Assembly (NCBI GenBank): GCA_964494805.1
Contig: CAZBST010000005.1
Location: 1 to 64,000 of the forward strand
Origin: CAIYOL01 sp964494805
GTDB lineage: Bacteria; Planctomycetota; Phycisphaerae; Sedimentisphaerales; Anaerobacaceae
Reading direction: 5' to 3'
Length of the DNA stretch: 64,000 nucleotides
Shown: positions 8,670-16,413 of the stretch, piece by piece
How positions within the stretch are numbered: the first letter of the stretch is position 1
Layout of the letters: each line of letters opens with the position of its first letter
Translations under genes and position numbers: made by a program
The notes under the pieces: model-generated
The model's input: the letters and a program-made list of their open reading frames with translations, nothing else
Told to the model about the DNA's origin: nothing
Database searches by the model: none

Positions 8670-9629
8670 ATGGTAGTTTTGGCAGGGATTGATGAAGCTG
8701 GATTCGGGCCGATACTTGGGCCGCTGGTCGTATCATCGAGCGCATTTTCACTTCCAAACCATTTTCTGGCAGCAGACCTCTGGCAGATTTTAAGAAAAAG
8801 CATCGGCAGCACACGAAAACATCTTGCAGGCCGGCTACTCATCACCGACAGCAAAAAGGCATACAGCAAACAAAAAGGCATCGGACACCTCCAAAGAACT
8901 ATTTTGGCCTGTCTTGATTGCCTCGGTAAAAAGCCGGCTACTTTGACGGAACTTCTGACGTTGCTGTCGCCTGATAGCATCGGGCGATTAGGTGATTATC
9001 CCTGGCACAGGGGTATCGCTGATTATCGTCTATCGGTCGATGCAAGCGATATGGCGATTGCCACGACGGTATTGAAAGAGGATTTGGCCTCGAACGGCAT
9101 CGAATTCTTAGAGCTTCGAAGCCGGTGTTTAGATGTTGCGTATTACAACAAAATGGTCGGCAATGTGAAAAATAAGGCCAGCGTTCTTTTTACCGCTGTC
9201 TCGCAACTCATAAAGAACGTCTTCGATAATTTCGCCGGCGACTACCTGCAGGTCATAGTGGACAGGCAGGGGGGGCGGGTCCGCTATCGAAGGAGTTTGC
9301 AGCGGATGTTTCCCAATATGGAATTGAAAATTCTCCGGGAAGGCTCAGCGGCCAGCAGCTATGAGTTAACAGCCAGGGATAAGCAGATGCGGCTGCATTT
9401 TGTGGTCGGAGCAGACCGCAGATTTCTCCCGGCAGCTTTGGCATCGATGGTCAGCAAATATATCAGGGAGCTTCTGGTTGATAATATGAACCGCTATTTC
9501 ACTGAACTTATCCCGGAGTTGAAGCCGACCGCGGGTTACTGGAAGGACGGCTTGCGTTTTATTGAAGACCTGAAGAAGAATACCCCTCGTGTTACCTTCG
9601 ACAGCAGCCAGCTCGTCCGTTGTCGATGA
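8670..9629 (+). CDS. RNase HII-like nuclease family protein
   Basis: The N-terminus carries the RNase HII signature GIDEAGxGPxxGPLVV (acidic Asp-Glu pair). Further on there is a VIVDRQGGR stretch and an SMVSKYIRELL stretch matching the AKVxRD helix of RNase HII, with Glu where Asp is usual. The core is 320 aa, about 100 longer than standard RNase HII, so it is a divergent long form. The frame is open upstream to 8439, but that part is repeat DNA; ATG 8670 has AAGG nine bases upstream and starts right before the catalytic motif. RNase H activity on RNA in RNA-DNA hybrids is inferred. Confidence 0.7.
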   Translation: MVVLAGIDEAGFGPILGPLVVSSSAFSLPNHFLAADLWQILRKSIGSTRKHLAGRLLITDSKKAYSKQKGIGHLQRTILACLDCLGKKPATLTELLTLLSPDSIGRLGDYPWHRGIADYRLSVDASDMAIATTVLKEDLASNGIEFLELRSRCLDVAYYNKMVGNVKNKASVLFTAVSQLIKNVFDNFAGDYLQVIVDRQGGRVRYRRSLQRMFPNMELKILREGSAASSYELTARDKQMRLHFVVGADRRFLPAALASMVSKYIRELLVDNMNRYFTELIPELKPTAGYWKDGLRFIEDLKKNTPRVTFDSSQLVRCR

Positions 9630-9633
9630 CCAA

Positions 9634-9972
9634 CTAGTCGTTGCTCTTCACAGCAGCCATGGCGGCAAAGTGGTCGTCAACGAAATCGAAAACCTTATCG
9701 AGGCCGGCGACCGTAAAGATGTATTTGGTCATAATGGCAACATTGCAGAGAATAAGCTGACGCTTGTGCTCCTGTTGCAAATTGTGCAGTATCATTAGAT
9801 TGCCGATGCTTGAAGAATTTATTATCTCGACCCTAAAAAAATCAATCACCACATCGCAGTTGTTTCCGGTGCTGACGATTTCGTTAAGGTTTTTAAGCTC
9901 ATCCCCTATTTCCGGTTCTTTAGACGGCAAATCGACAAAAAGAACATTTTTTGAGAAACGTTGAATCGCCAT
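9634..9972 (-). CDS. STAS-domain protein (anti-sigma factor antagonist type)
   Basis: This 112-residue single-domain protein has the SpoIIAA-like pattern: a beta strand, then VVIDFFRVEIINSSSIGNLMILHN. This corresponds to the STAS segment where the phosphorylatable serine follows a conserved Asp (D-x-x-x-V/I-x-x-I-x-S-S). It ends with the usual amphipathic helix (FDFVDDHFAAMAAV). Such proteins bind anti-sigma kinases or act in signalling complexes. No kinase or phosphatase partner is adjacent. It converges on the RNase HII-like gene with a 4-base gap. GGAA lies eight bases before ATG. Confidence 0.75.
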   Translation of the reverse strand: MAIQRFSKNVLFVDLPSKEPEIGDELKNLNEIVSTGNNCDVVIDFFRVEIINSSSIGNLMILHNLQQEHKRQLILCNVAIMTKYIFTVAGLDKVFDFVDDHFAAMAAVKSND

Positions 9973-10114
9973 TTTAGTTATTCCATTTAACCCAATATGG
10001 TTTTACAGTTTTTAACTATTGTATCGGAATAAGTTTCAGCCCGGTTGAGTAAAAAAAGAGGTAAATTTAATCTGCTTGCGAAATGACATACGAGCTTGAT
10101 GAAACCTAAGTCCT

Positions 10115-11128
10115 TTACTTACAAATCGTTAGAACTGCGGCGGCACGGAGTTTGGAATGTTTCAATCGAATCAAGACCTCATTGGCCTGGGCTAATGGAA
10201 ATTCCTCAATGGTGGGGACAATCGGGATTTTAGCGGCTAACGGCAGGAATTCCTCAGCGTCCCGCCGGGTAACGTTAGCAACGCTTTTTATTTCTTTCTC
10301 GAGCCATAGGTGCTCGGTGTAATCTAATTTTGGCACGGCTGTCTCTTTGCGAATCGCGTTTATAATTAGCCGGCCGCCTTTATTTAGAACCGCCAGTGCA
10401 TCACGGACGCACTCCCCGGCCGGCGTAAAATCCATCACCTTGTCTAACTTAGCAGGGGGGTGGTCGCCGGAGCGTCCCGTCCAGACCGCACCCAAACTTT
10501 TTGCCAGTTCTGCGTGCTCGGTTGTTTTGGTGAAGACAAAGACCCTGCTGTTGGGGAATTTGTATTTAATTATCTGGATTATGATGTGGGCACAAGCCCC
10601 GAAGCCGAACAGGCCAATAGTTTGACCATCGGTGATTTCAGCCAGTCGCAGAGTTCGGTATCCAATTACGCCGGCGCATAAAAGCGGCGCTGCCTGAGCA
10701 TCGGAAAAACCCGCAGGAAGAGGATAAGCGAAATCCTCGGAGATAACCATATATTCTGCGTAGCCACCGTTGACGTCTTTGCCGGTCCACTCGGCGTGGT
10801 CGCAGAGGTTTTCGCTGCCTCTTTGACAGAAATTGCACTTGCCACAGGCTGAATAGAGCCAGGTAATTCCGACACGGTCATCGGTTTTGAATTTGGTTAC
10901 GGCTTTTCCAATATCGGCCACCATCCCAACTATCTGATGTCCCGGCACTATAGGCAGTTTCGCCGGTTTCAGTCTGCCTTCAATCTCATCGAGGTCGGTA
11001 TGGCAGACACCGCACACCAAAGTCTTGACCAGAATTTGATTATTACCCGGCGCAGGAATCGGCAAATCGGCTGCTTTCAAAGGCGCCTCTTCAATCGACG
11101 ATATTTTGTTTAGGACCATCGCCCTCAT
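10115..11128 (-). CDS. Zinc-dependent alcohol dehydrogenase
   Basis: This is a 337-residue medium-chain dehydrogenase (AdhA/AdhP-like). It shows the catalytic zinc site CGVCHTDLDEIEG and the GHQIVG region, the four-cysteine structural zinc lobe (CGKCNFCQRGSENLC), and a Rossmann segment GLFGFGACAH that would bind NAD(P)H. It would interconvert alcohols and aldehydes in the cytoplasm. Its ATG overlaps the stop of the upstream macro-domain gene by four bases (ATGA), so the two form an operon. Substrate cannot be read from sequence. Confidence 0.9.
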   Translation of the reverse strand: MRAMVLNKISSIEEAPLKAADLPIPAPGNNQILVKTLVCGVCHTDLDEIEGRLKPAKLPIVPGHQIVGMVADIGKAVTKFKTDDRVGITWLYSACGKCNFCQRGSENLCDHAEWTGKDVNGGYAEYMVISEDFAYPLPAGFSDAQAAPLLCAGVIGYRTLRLAEITDGQTIGLFGFGACAHIIIQIIKYKFPNSRVFVFTKTTEHAELAKSLGAVWTGRSGDHPPAKLDKVMDFTPAGECVRDALAVLNKGGRLIINAIRKETAVPKLDYTEHLWLEKEIKSVANVTRRDAEEFLPLAAKIPIVPTIEEFPLAQANEVLIRLKHSKLRAAAVLTICK

Positions 11129-11655
11129 TTTGAAGTTTCCTGCCTTAGCTGATTTGCGAAGACTTCATAGCTGTCCCGCCCGAAGAGGCAAAAAATGACT
11201 TTTTCCAGACCGCTTTTTCCATTGAGATAATCAATGGTTGTTCGCAGCATTATTTTTGCGCATCTTTCGATAGGAAAGCCGAAAATTCCTGTGCTGATTG
11301 CCGGGAACGAAATGCTTTTTATATTATTTTCGTCGGCTAATTTCAGCGAGTTTACCGTTGCGTTTTTTAACTTTTCGTCTTCATTTCCTTCGCCCATTTG
11401 AGGCCCGACGGCGTGAATTACATACTTTGCCTTCAAATTGCCGCCGGTGGTTTTAACGGCTCCGCCGACAAACGTTCCGCCTATTTTGCTGCATTGTTCC
11501 TGGATTTTTGGGCCGCCTTTTCTTCTGATTGCCCCGGCTACGCCACCGCCCAGAATCAGCCGTGCATTGGCGGCATTGACGATTGCCTCGGTTTGCATTT
11601 CCGTAATGTCGCCCTCTAAAAGTTCCAAAACGCTCTTTGAAATTTTTATTCTCAT
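11125..11655 (-). CDS. Macro-domain (ADP-ribose-binding) protein
   Basis: A macro domain typical of the MacroD/YmdB class: GDITEMQTEAIVNAANARL, GGGVAGAI, then GxxxxAKYVIHAVGP and SISFPAISTGIFGFP. The NAAN and the glycine-rich loop bind ADP-ribose, so likely roles are removing ADP-ribose from proteins or deacetylating O-acetyl-ADP-ribose. The open frame extends to 11772, but residue 40 (ATG at 11655) begins the domain; the preceding 39 residues show no homology pattern. It overlaps the alcohol dehydrogenase gene downstream by four bases. Confidence 0.88.
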   Translation of the reverse strand: MRIKISKSVLELLEGDITEMQTEAIVNAANARLILGGGVAGAIRRKGGPKIQEQCSKIGGTFVGGAVKTTGGNLKAKYVIHAVGPQMGEGNEDEKLKNATVNSLKLADENNIKSISFPAISTGIFGFPIERCAKIMLRTTIDYLNGKSGLEKVIFCLFGRDSYEVFANQLRQETSK

Positions 11656-11831
11656 AGCATTGACCGCTCTGGAAAACAATAGCTCAGTACAATCCTCAAA
11701 GCAAGCACAAAAACTACTTGAGATGATTTCTAAATATAGAAGGTTTAGGGATGAGCGTATAGAAAAGCCCACTGTCCCCCACGAATGGTCAGTCTTTAAC
11801 GTCTACAGGTTTTTTGAACTTGACCGGGCAT

Positions 11832-11893
11832 CGTCCTCAGAAGGTCATAGCCTTCCCCCCAAAAGTCTTGACCTATTGGCCCTTCTGAGGACG
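11832..11893. other. 13-bp perfect inverted repeat
   Basis: CGTCCTCAGAAGG (11832-11844) and CCTTCTGAGGACG (11881-11893) form a perfect stem around a 36-base loop. The loop can also pair AGGTCA with TGACCT. It lies between the small membrane-protein gene (stop at 11910) and the macro gene on the minus strand, with no T-run after it. It may be a terminator, an mRNA-end stabiliser or a protein site. Confidence 0.6.
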
Positions 11894-11909
11894 GCAGCCA
11901 GGTGTAACT

Positions 11910-12146
11910 CTACGCAACGGCTCTTCTCCTGTTAAACAGGAAAAGAATAATACCCAAAGCAATCAAACCAACAAGCCCATTGTCGCCTAGGGTCTTAAGT
12001 AACGCGGTGAGATTGGCAACAACGCCTCCAAAGAAGGGAACTGTATTGCCGAAAAGGACTTCAATTGCTATCCCCAGGGCAATCAACAACAAAGAAATTT
12101 CAGTAATCTCACCAAGCCATCTTTTCAATTCTACCAGAAACTGCAT
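11910..12146 (-). CDS. Small two-helix membrane protein
   Basis: 78 residues with two hydrophobic segments (ISLLLIALGIAIEVLFG and LVGLIALGIILFLF) separated by a polar turn, ending in Arg-rich FNRRRAVA, consistent with a cytoplasmic C-terminus. A strong RBS (GGAGAA, eight bases before ATG) supports expression. I do not recognise a family. No operon partner: the macro gene is 255 bases downstream beyond a hairpin. Confidence 0.65.
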   Translation of the reverse strand: MQFLVELKRWLGEITEISLLLIALGIAIEVLFGNTVPFFGGVVANLTALLKTLGDNGLVGLIALGIILFLFNRRRAVA

Positions 12147-12377
12147 CGTTAATTCTCCTACATAAAAACAAAGAAATTATTGGACATCCTGCCCTCTTTA
12201 TTCGGCGTATATTTTCAAATTACTTTAGTGTTTATGCCGAAAATGCTTAAACATTGTTTCAGTCAAGAAAATCATCCGTAAAACCTGCATACATAAAGGT
12301 GCCGATGGCAAATGTCATAAAAACCGCCTTTTCAGTATTGATAACGCTTATTTTGTTAAACTGAGGGAATTTTTTGC

Positions 12378-12407
12378 TTGACCTTTTATATTAAAATGGT
12401 CTATAAT
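12378..12407 (+). promoter_or_regulatory. Sigma-70-like promoter
   Basis: TTGACC (12378-12383), an 18-base spacer and a perfect TATAAT (12402-12407). The -35 TTG coincides with the first possible start of the following open frame, so that start cannot be real. Transcription should begin near 12414. Confidence 0.65.
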
Positions 12408-12413
12408 ACCTCT

Positions 12414-12587
12414 GTGTTTAGGCAATTCTTATTGTTTTTCCTACGGATGGGACTAATCGTATTATTTTGGGCCTTTATATGGCGGGTTGTGGAGCCCAGA
12501 ACACAGCTTATGCGAATATTGAGGGCTGCATTGCTCGTGCTCGGTCTTTTAGGCATCCTAGTCGTGTTAAGGTTGACAGGGTCGTGA
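12414..12587 (+). CDS. Small membrane protein, possibly leaderless
   Basis: The open frame runs from 12378, but a promoter occupies its first bases. Usable starts are GTG 12414, which falls at the predicted transcription start (leaderless), or ATG 12447. The product, 45-57 residues, has two hydrophobic segments (MGLIVLFWAFIWRVV and LLVLGLLGILVVL) joined by RTQLMR. No family recognised. Codon pattern and hydrophobicity favour a real small protein, but the evidence is modest. Confidence 0.45.
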   Translation: MFRQFLLFFLRMGLIVLFWAFIWRVVEPRTQLMRILRAALLVLGLLGILVVLRLTGS

Positions 12588-12636
12588 TTTCAGGGCTGTG
12601 CCATTTCTTAAAAAGATAAATTCTTGTTTTTCCTTC

Positions 12637-12665
12637 TTGCCCCCTCCACATAAATATATTATACT
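12637..12665 (+). promoter_or_regulatory. Possible promoter of a small RNA
   Basis: TTGCCC and TATACT are separated by 17 bases; the expected transcription start is near 12672. No open frame with a ribosome site follows. Confidence 0.35.
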
Positions 12666-12671
12666 TTACAC

Positions 12672-12808
12672 AGGACAAATAGGGGGTGTGTGCAAACAAG
12701 CATTTATGTCTCCAAACAACTTCGAGTAGCCTTATACTCCTCTTCTTCTGGGAGACGTGCTGGCCAGCCAAGTCAAATAAATGGGGGGGTCGCCGTCTCC
12801 TTTTTTTT
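12672..12808 (+). ncRNA. Candidate small RNA ending in a terminator
   Basis: About 135 nt lie between a plausible promoter (12637-12665) and a GGAGACG/CGTCTCC stem (12751-12757, 12794-12800) followed by eight T (12801-12808). The interior contains a GAGTA/TACTC hairpin and the palindrome GCTGGCCAGC. It could instead be the long 3' end of the preceding small membrane-protein transcript. No known RNA family is recognised. Confidence 0.35.
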
Positions 12809-12910
12809 ATTGATTTTTCCAGACCCTCCGGTGGTTTCACTGCCAGGGGGCTGCAGGATTAATATACAGCGACAATTTATGGCTTAGCCATTAATTACCG
12901 AGCAGAAACA

Positions 12911-13390
12911 TTACCTTCGACTTCGGCGGTTTCGTTCGTACATACTTCTTGTGCGAATCTGCCTTCCGGGCGTCCTTTTCCTTCGGACCTCCCGGATTTC
13001 AATTCTTCCCTGCTTTGTCGGCTTTTCTGGAGGAGATTTTTCTCGCTTTCCCTGGTTTATCAGTGACAAGGCGTGGCTGCAGGCATTTCTAATATCAGTT
13101 TTACGATTTTTCAGGCCTTGCTCTAAAAGTGCCAAGGCCGGTTTCTTCATCCTGCCTTGCATATTCCTCAGGCCATAAACTGCTGCGATTTTTGCCGTCC
13201 TCGGAGAATTATTAAACAAAGCTTCCTTTAGAATGTCTAATCCGTCTTCCTGCTTCCACGACAGATTAAAAGCTGCCCGCCGAGCTGCCGAAACATCATC
13301 CACATATAATTTTTCTCTTAGCTGCTCGAGAAGCTTTATGGCCTCTTCATCTTTTTCCCGTCCGGAAGGTTTTCTTTTTTCTAATATCAT
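12911..13390 (-). CDS. HEAT-repeat-like basic protein
   Basis: About 159 residues. The middle (about 30-110) consists of paired helices with the spacing of HEAT or Armadillo-like repeats (ARRAAFNLSWKQ..., AAVYGLRNMQGR..., IRNACSHALSLI). The C-terminus is a strongly basic tail (RKRTPGRQIRTR, RNRRSRR) that might touch nucleic acid. A first ATG exists at 13402, but its GGGTGGT run is a better RBS for ATG 13390. The function is unknown; a scaffold or binding role is inferred only from the fold type. Confidence 0.6.
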   Translation of the reverse strand: MILEKRKPSGREKDEEAIKLLEQLREKLYVDDVSAARRAAFNLSWKQEDGLDILKEALFNNSPRTAKIAAVYGLRNMQGRMKKPALALLEQGLKNRKTDIRNACSHALSLINQGKREKSPPEKPTKQGRIEIREVRRKRTPGRQIRTRSMYERNRRSRR

Positions 13391-13746
13391 AATACCACCC
13401 ATTAATTAAATTCTATCAGCAGGCGCAGGAGGGCTTCTGAACCCCTTTTGTTTCCCCATATGCAGCGAAACAACAAGCATCTTGACAATCCTTTGCCTGG
13501 CAAACAGGGCGGGGGTCATTTCCCAAAACTCCCCCAGCCGCCCCATTTTTTATATCCTTATTTTGTCCTCCTCCGAAAACCAGATTCCTTTTGACTTACT
13601 ACATTATTTCACCGGTTAAATCGGTCCCTCGGCCGGTACTCAACCCAACTTATACAAATTAACAAGGCCAAATTGGGTTGTCAAAAGATTTTTTGAAGAA
13701 AAATCCGCCAGCCTTTGCAGATAGGTTCGCTCTTACAAAACCCGAT
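13391..13746. other. Intergenic region with short inverted repeat
   Basis: There is no convincing gene. CAACCCAA (13641-13648) and TTGGGTTG (13673-13680) form an 8-bp inverted repeat downstream of tRNA-Cys. The AAATTGGGTT text resembles the ends of the dispersed repeat (8228-8573), so it may be a decayed fragment. Confidence 0.4.
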
Positions 13747-13820
13747 AGGCGGCGGTGGGATTCGAACCCACGAATAACGGTTTTGCAAACCGTCCCCTTT
13801 GGCCGCTTGGGTACGCCGCC
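13747..13820 (-). tRNA. tRNA-Cys (GCA)
   Basis: A complete cloverleaf reads on the minus strand: acceptor GGCGGCG/CGCCGCC, anticodon stem ACGGT/ACCGT with loop TTGCAAA (anticodon GCA), T arm GTGGG-TTCGAAT-CCCAC, and U as discriminator, the hallmark of tRNA-Cys. CCA is not encoded. The length is 74 nt. Confidence 0.97.
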
Positions 13821-13836
13821 ACTGAAAATCCTGCTT

Positions 13837-13865
13837 ATTTTACTGCTAATCGACGTCTTTTACAA
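13837..13865 (-). promoter_or_regulatory. Promoter of tRNA-Cys
   Basis: On the minus strand TTGTAA (13860-13865), a 17-base spacer and TAAAAT (13837-13842) would start transcription about 10 bases before the tRNA 5' end. Confidence 0.5.
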
Positions 13866-14076
13866 TAAACACCCCTGATATTTGGGATTTTTTTGCAACA
13901 TTTTTGGTCTAATAAGCGTCTTTATTAAGTAGAAAAATCAACGGTGGTGGTACATCTTTAGTATGTAAGTTATTGAATTTAATAGTCTTATTGAAACGCC
14001 CGCTGTGCCGATAGGCGAGATGTCGTTTTCGGCGGATGACGGAGCCAGTTTTTAGCTTTTTTCTTATAACCTTTTA

Positions 14077-14085
14077 TGGTATAAT
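14077..14085 (+). promoter_or_regulatory. Extended -10 promoter for the TolC-like gene
   Basis: TGG-TATAAT is an extended -10 element without a good -35 (a T-rich stretch at that distance), 57 bases before the preferred start codon at 14143. Confidence 0.45.
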
Positions 14086-14142
14086 GAAATGGATAGGGTG
14101 ATGGAACTGCATAAAGTGGGGATTTTGATTGAGAAGGGGTCT

Positions 14143-15855
14143 ATGTTCCGCAAATTTCGACCGCTGACACTGTTACTTTACGGCCTGTGCACTGGTGTTA
14201 TTCTGGGTCTGGCCGGTGCGTGCAGCCCTGCGCACTATAAAACCGACGCCGATAAGGAAGTATATAAGATTATCGACGGCAAATGGAAAGATAGCTACGG
14301 CCAAAGAGTGAACTATAAAATCAGCGACGTGGCGCCATCGCCGAATGACGTGCAGATTGAAAACGCCGTGCCGCAATCCGGTGTTATAAGTCTTGCACAG
14401 GCGGCTGCTATAGCTACCGCAAATAATCGTGACTATCAAAAGCAGAAAGAAGACCTTTACCTGATGGCACTTGATTTAACTCTCGAACGTTACGGCTTTG
14501 CAATGCAGTGGTTCGGCACTTTTGACAGCAAATACACGAGAGGTCACGGCAGCAGCAGTGCTGCCGGGGATGATAATGAAGAATGGCTGTCCCACAATGC
14601 CGACCTGGGTTTTAACCAGTTATTGGCCGATGGTGCCCAGGTAAGCATTGATATAGCATACGATTGGCTGCGTTATCTTACCGGCGACCCTCGTGCGTCG
14701 ATAGGTTCTGTCCTGAGCGCCACCGTAACGCAGCCGTTGCTGCGAGGCGCCGGCCGAAGAATAGCGCAGGAGAACCTGACTCAGGCGGAGCGGAATGTTT
14801 TATACCAGATACGTTCATTCAACCGTTACCGTCAGCAGTTTGTGGTTTCAATCGTAAATGACTATTATCGTGTTTTGCAGCGGAGAGACGCGGTAACGAA
14901 CGCAGAAAGCAACTACAAAAGGCGGGTTGAATCAAGGCAGCGGTTGGAAATGGAGGCCGATGCCGGCCGGACGAACCGCTTCGAAGTTGACCAGGCAAAA
15001 CAGCGTGAACTGGACGCAATGGATAGTTACGTGCGGGCGCAGCAAAGTTATCAGCAGGCGCTCGATGAATTCAAGATAAGTTTAGCTTTGCCCACTGAGG
15101 CCAAAATAGAGCTTGACCAGAATGAGCTGAGAGCGTTGGAGGAGGTCGGCGTGAGCCGGCCCGATTATACAGCGGATGTGGCAATCGAGACGGCATTGCT
15201 TCAGCGCCTGGACTTAGCCACCAGTATGGACAGGATTGATGATGCTCTGCGTAAAGTTATGGTGGCCGCCGATGGGCTTGGCGCCGAGTTAAATCTGGTC
15301 GGCAGTATGAATGTTGGGTCGACTCCCCCGACCGATTATAGCAGGCTGCAATTTCATCGGGGCACTTATGAGCTGGGTTTTGAAGCCGACCTGCCGTTGA
15401 ACCGAAAAGAAGAGCGCAATATATATCGTGAGGCACTGATAACCCTGACACAGCAGCAGCGACAGTATGAAAATGATGCGGACACAGTTAAGCTGGAGGT
15501 ACGCCAGGCATATCGCAACCTTGAGCAGGCGGCTGAAAGCTACCGCATTCAGAAAAATAGTTTGGATTTAGCCCAGAAGCGCGTCGAGAGCACTTCACTG
15601 CTGCTGCAGGCGGGGCGGCTGACCACTCGTGATTTGCTGGAATCACAGGACGCCCTGTTACAGGCCCAGAACAATCTTACAGCTGCTTTGGTGGACCATG
15701 CAATTGCGAAATTGAGCTTTTTCCGGGATATCGGTATCTTGCAGGTCAGACCTGACGGGATGTGGGTACAACAGGAAGCAGGGAATCGGGAGAACAGGGT
15801 ATCAGAGGACCAGGATATCGAGGAATTAGGAGTGCTGGAATTAATAGGTTCCTAA
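14143..15855 (+). CDS. TolC-family outer-membrane lipoprotein
   Basis: 570 residues from ATG 14143, which has GGGG five bases upstream; a longer frame from 14089 adds 18 residues ahead of the signal peptide. The signal peptide ends in a lipobox (GLAGAC), so the protein should be lipidated by Lgt. Two long helical repeats (about 200-330 and 430-560) with the heptad pattern of outer-membrane efflux proteins and the LxxAG/TxRDLLESQDALLQAQNNL motif identify the TolC/OEP family. It would form the outer-membrane channel of an efflux pump or type I secretion system. No pump or membrane-fusion gene is adjacent, so its substrate is unknown. Confidence 0.85.
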   Translation: MFRKFRPLTLLLYGLCTGVILGLAGACSPAHYKTDADKEVYKIIDGKWKDSYGQRVNYKISDVAPSPNDVQIENAVPQSGVISLAQAAAIATANNRDYQKQKEDLYLMALDLTLERYGFAMQWFGTFDSKYTRGHGSSSAAGDDNEEWLSHNADLGFNQLLADGAQVSIDIAYDWLRYLTGDPRASIGSVLSATVTQPLLRGAGRRIAQENLTQAERNVLYQIRSFNRYRQQFVVSIVNDYYRVLQRRDAVTNAESNYKRRVESRQRLEMEADAGRTNRFEVDQAKQRELDAMDSYVRAQQSYQQALDEFKISLALPTEAKIELDQNELRALEEVGVSRPDYTADVAIETALLQRLDLATSMDRIDDALRKVMVAADGLGAELNLVGSMNVGSTPPTDYSRLQFHRGTYELGFEADLPLNRKEERNIYREALITLTQQQRQYENDADTVKLEVRQAYRNLEQAAESYRIQKNSLDLAQKRVESTSLLLQAGRLTTRDLLESQDALLQAQNNLTAALVDHAIAKLSFFRDIGILQVRPDGMWVQQEAGNRENRVSEDQDIEELGVLELIGS

Positions 15856-15905
15856 GCTTGTCTTAAAATCATATCTTGAGATTTTTTTGTTCCATATCCG
15901 GTGTT

Positions 15906-15962
15906 GTGGAGTTAGATGGTGAAGCTCCACGGCCTTATACCCGTGACTTTCTGCGAAAGCAG
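15906..15962 (+). other. Three consecutive short hairpins
   Basis: GTGGAG/CTCCAC, CACGG/CCGTG and CTGC-GAAA-GCAG (a GNRA-type tetraloop) follow each other between the TolC-like gene and the next promoter. The first two overlap by 3 bases, so they may be alternative structures. The stretch may be a structured RNA end or leader. No known riboswitch consensus was recognised. A weak AAAATC/GATTTT hairpin with T-run (about 15866-15889) may terminate the TolC-like transcript. Confidence 0.35.
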
Positions 15963-15994
15963 GTAAAAAATTTTTTGAAAAACATAAAAAAATA

Positions 15995-16032
15995 TTGACA
16001 GACAGTAATAACTACTATATAGTAGCTACTAT
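15995..16032 (+). promoter_or_regulatory. Promoter with triple-heptamer operator
   Basis: TTGACA (15995-16000), 17 bases, then TATAGT (16018-16023). Over the -10 lie three abutting 7-base half sites in alternating orientation: CTACTAT (16012-16018), ATAGTAG (16019-16025), CTACTAT (16026-16032). Each neighbouring pair is a perfect 14-bp palindrome. This is a strong candidate repressor site; the Fur-family gene at 16414 is the nearest regulator. Confidence 0.7.
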
Positions 16033-16253
16033 GCTAATGTGATAGCTGCCTGTAAGATTTGGGCAGTGGATGCGAGCGGGATATTCTAACCGCTAAAGCG
16101 AAAAAAAGGGAAACTGCCGCTCGAGTCGTTGCTTACCAAAATTGGTGTTGTTAGCAGGGTTCCCATTAGGGGCAACCCGGTTATAGGGCGGGACAAGACC
16201 AGTTTTGGATTCCGATGATGGAGCCGTCGGAGGAGGGCGGCTCCCTTTTATTT
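16029..16253 (+). ncRNA. Candidate small RNA upstream of the Fur-family gene
   Basis: About 220 nt run from the promoter above to a GGAGCCG/CGGCTCC stem (16220-16226, 16238-16244) followed by CTTTTATTT. The interior can form CGAGCGG/CCGCTCG, ACCA/TGGT and GGGTT/AACCC hairpins and has no frame with a ribosome site. It could also be the attenuated leader of the regulator gene. It does not match 6S, SRP, RNase P or tmRNA signatures that I know. The region 16254-16413 holds only the second promoter. Confidence 0.45.
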
Positions 16254-16348
16254 GTGCACACCTCAACGGGCTTGCTTTGTGAGTTGCTTCGCAACGGGAT
16301 GGCCTGCCGGTGACGACAGACAGGGAAACAAACTTCACAATGAACCTA

Positions 16349-16377
16349 TGGACTCCCTGCGGAGAAAGCGATATAAT
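16349..16377 (+). promoter_or_regulatory. Promoter of the Fur-family gene
   Basis: TGGACT and a perfect TATAAT separated by 17 bases, 37 bases before GTG 16414; AAGGA precedes that start by ten bases. Confidence 0.4.
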
Positions 16378-16413
16378 GCTCCCATCTGAAATATAATTAA
16401 GGAATGAATTACA

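Noticed and set aside
13678..13878. 66-residue plus-strand open frame (RRWDSNPRITVLQTVPFG...)
   Set aside because: It is the antisense reading of tRNA-Cys at 13747-13820.
16029..16253. Possible 6S, SRP, RNase P or cobalamin riboswitch
   Set aside because: None of the signature motifs I know for these RNAs is present; kept only as an unassigned candidate RNA.
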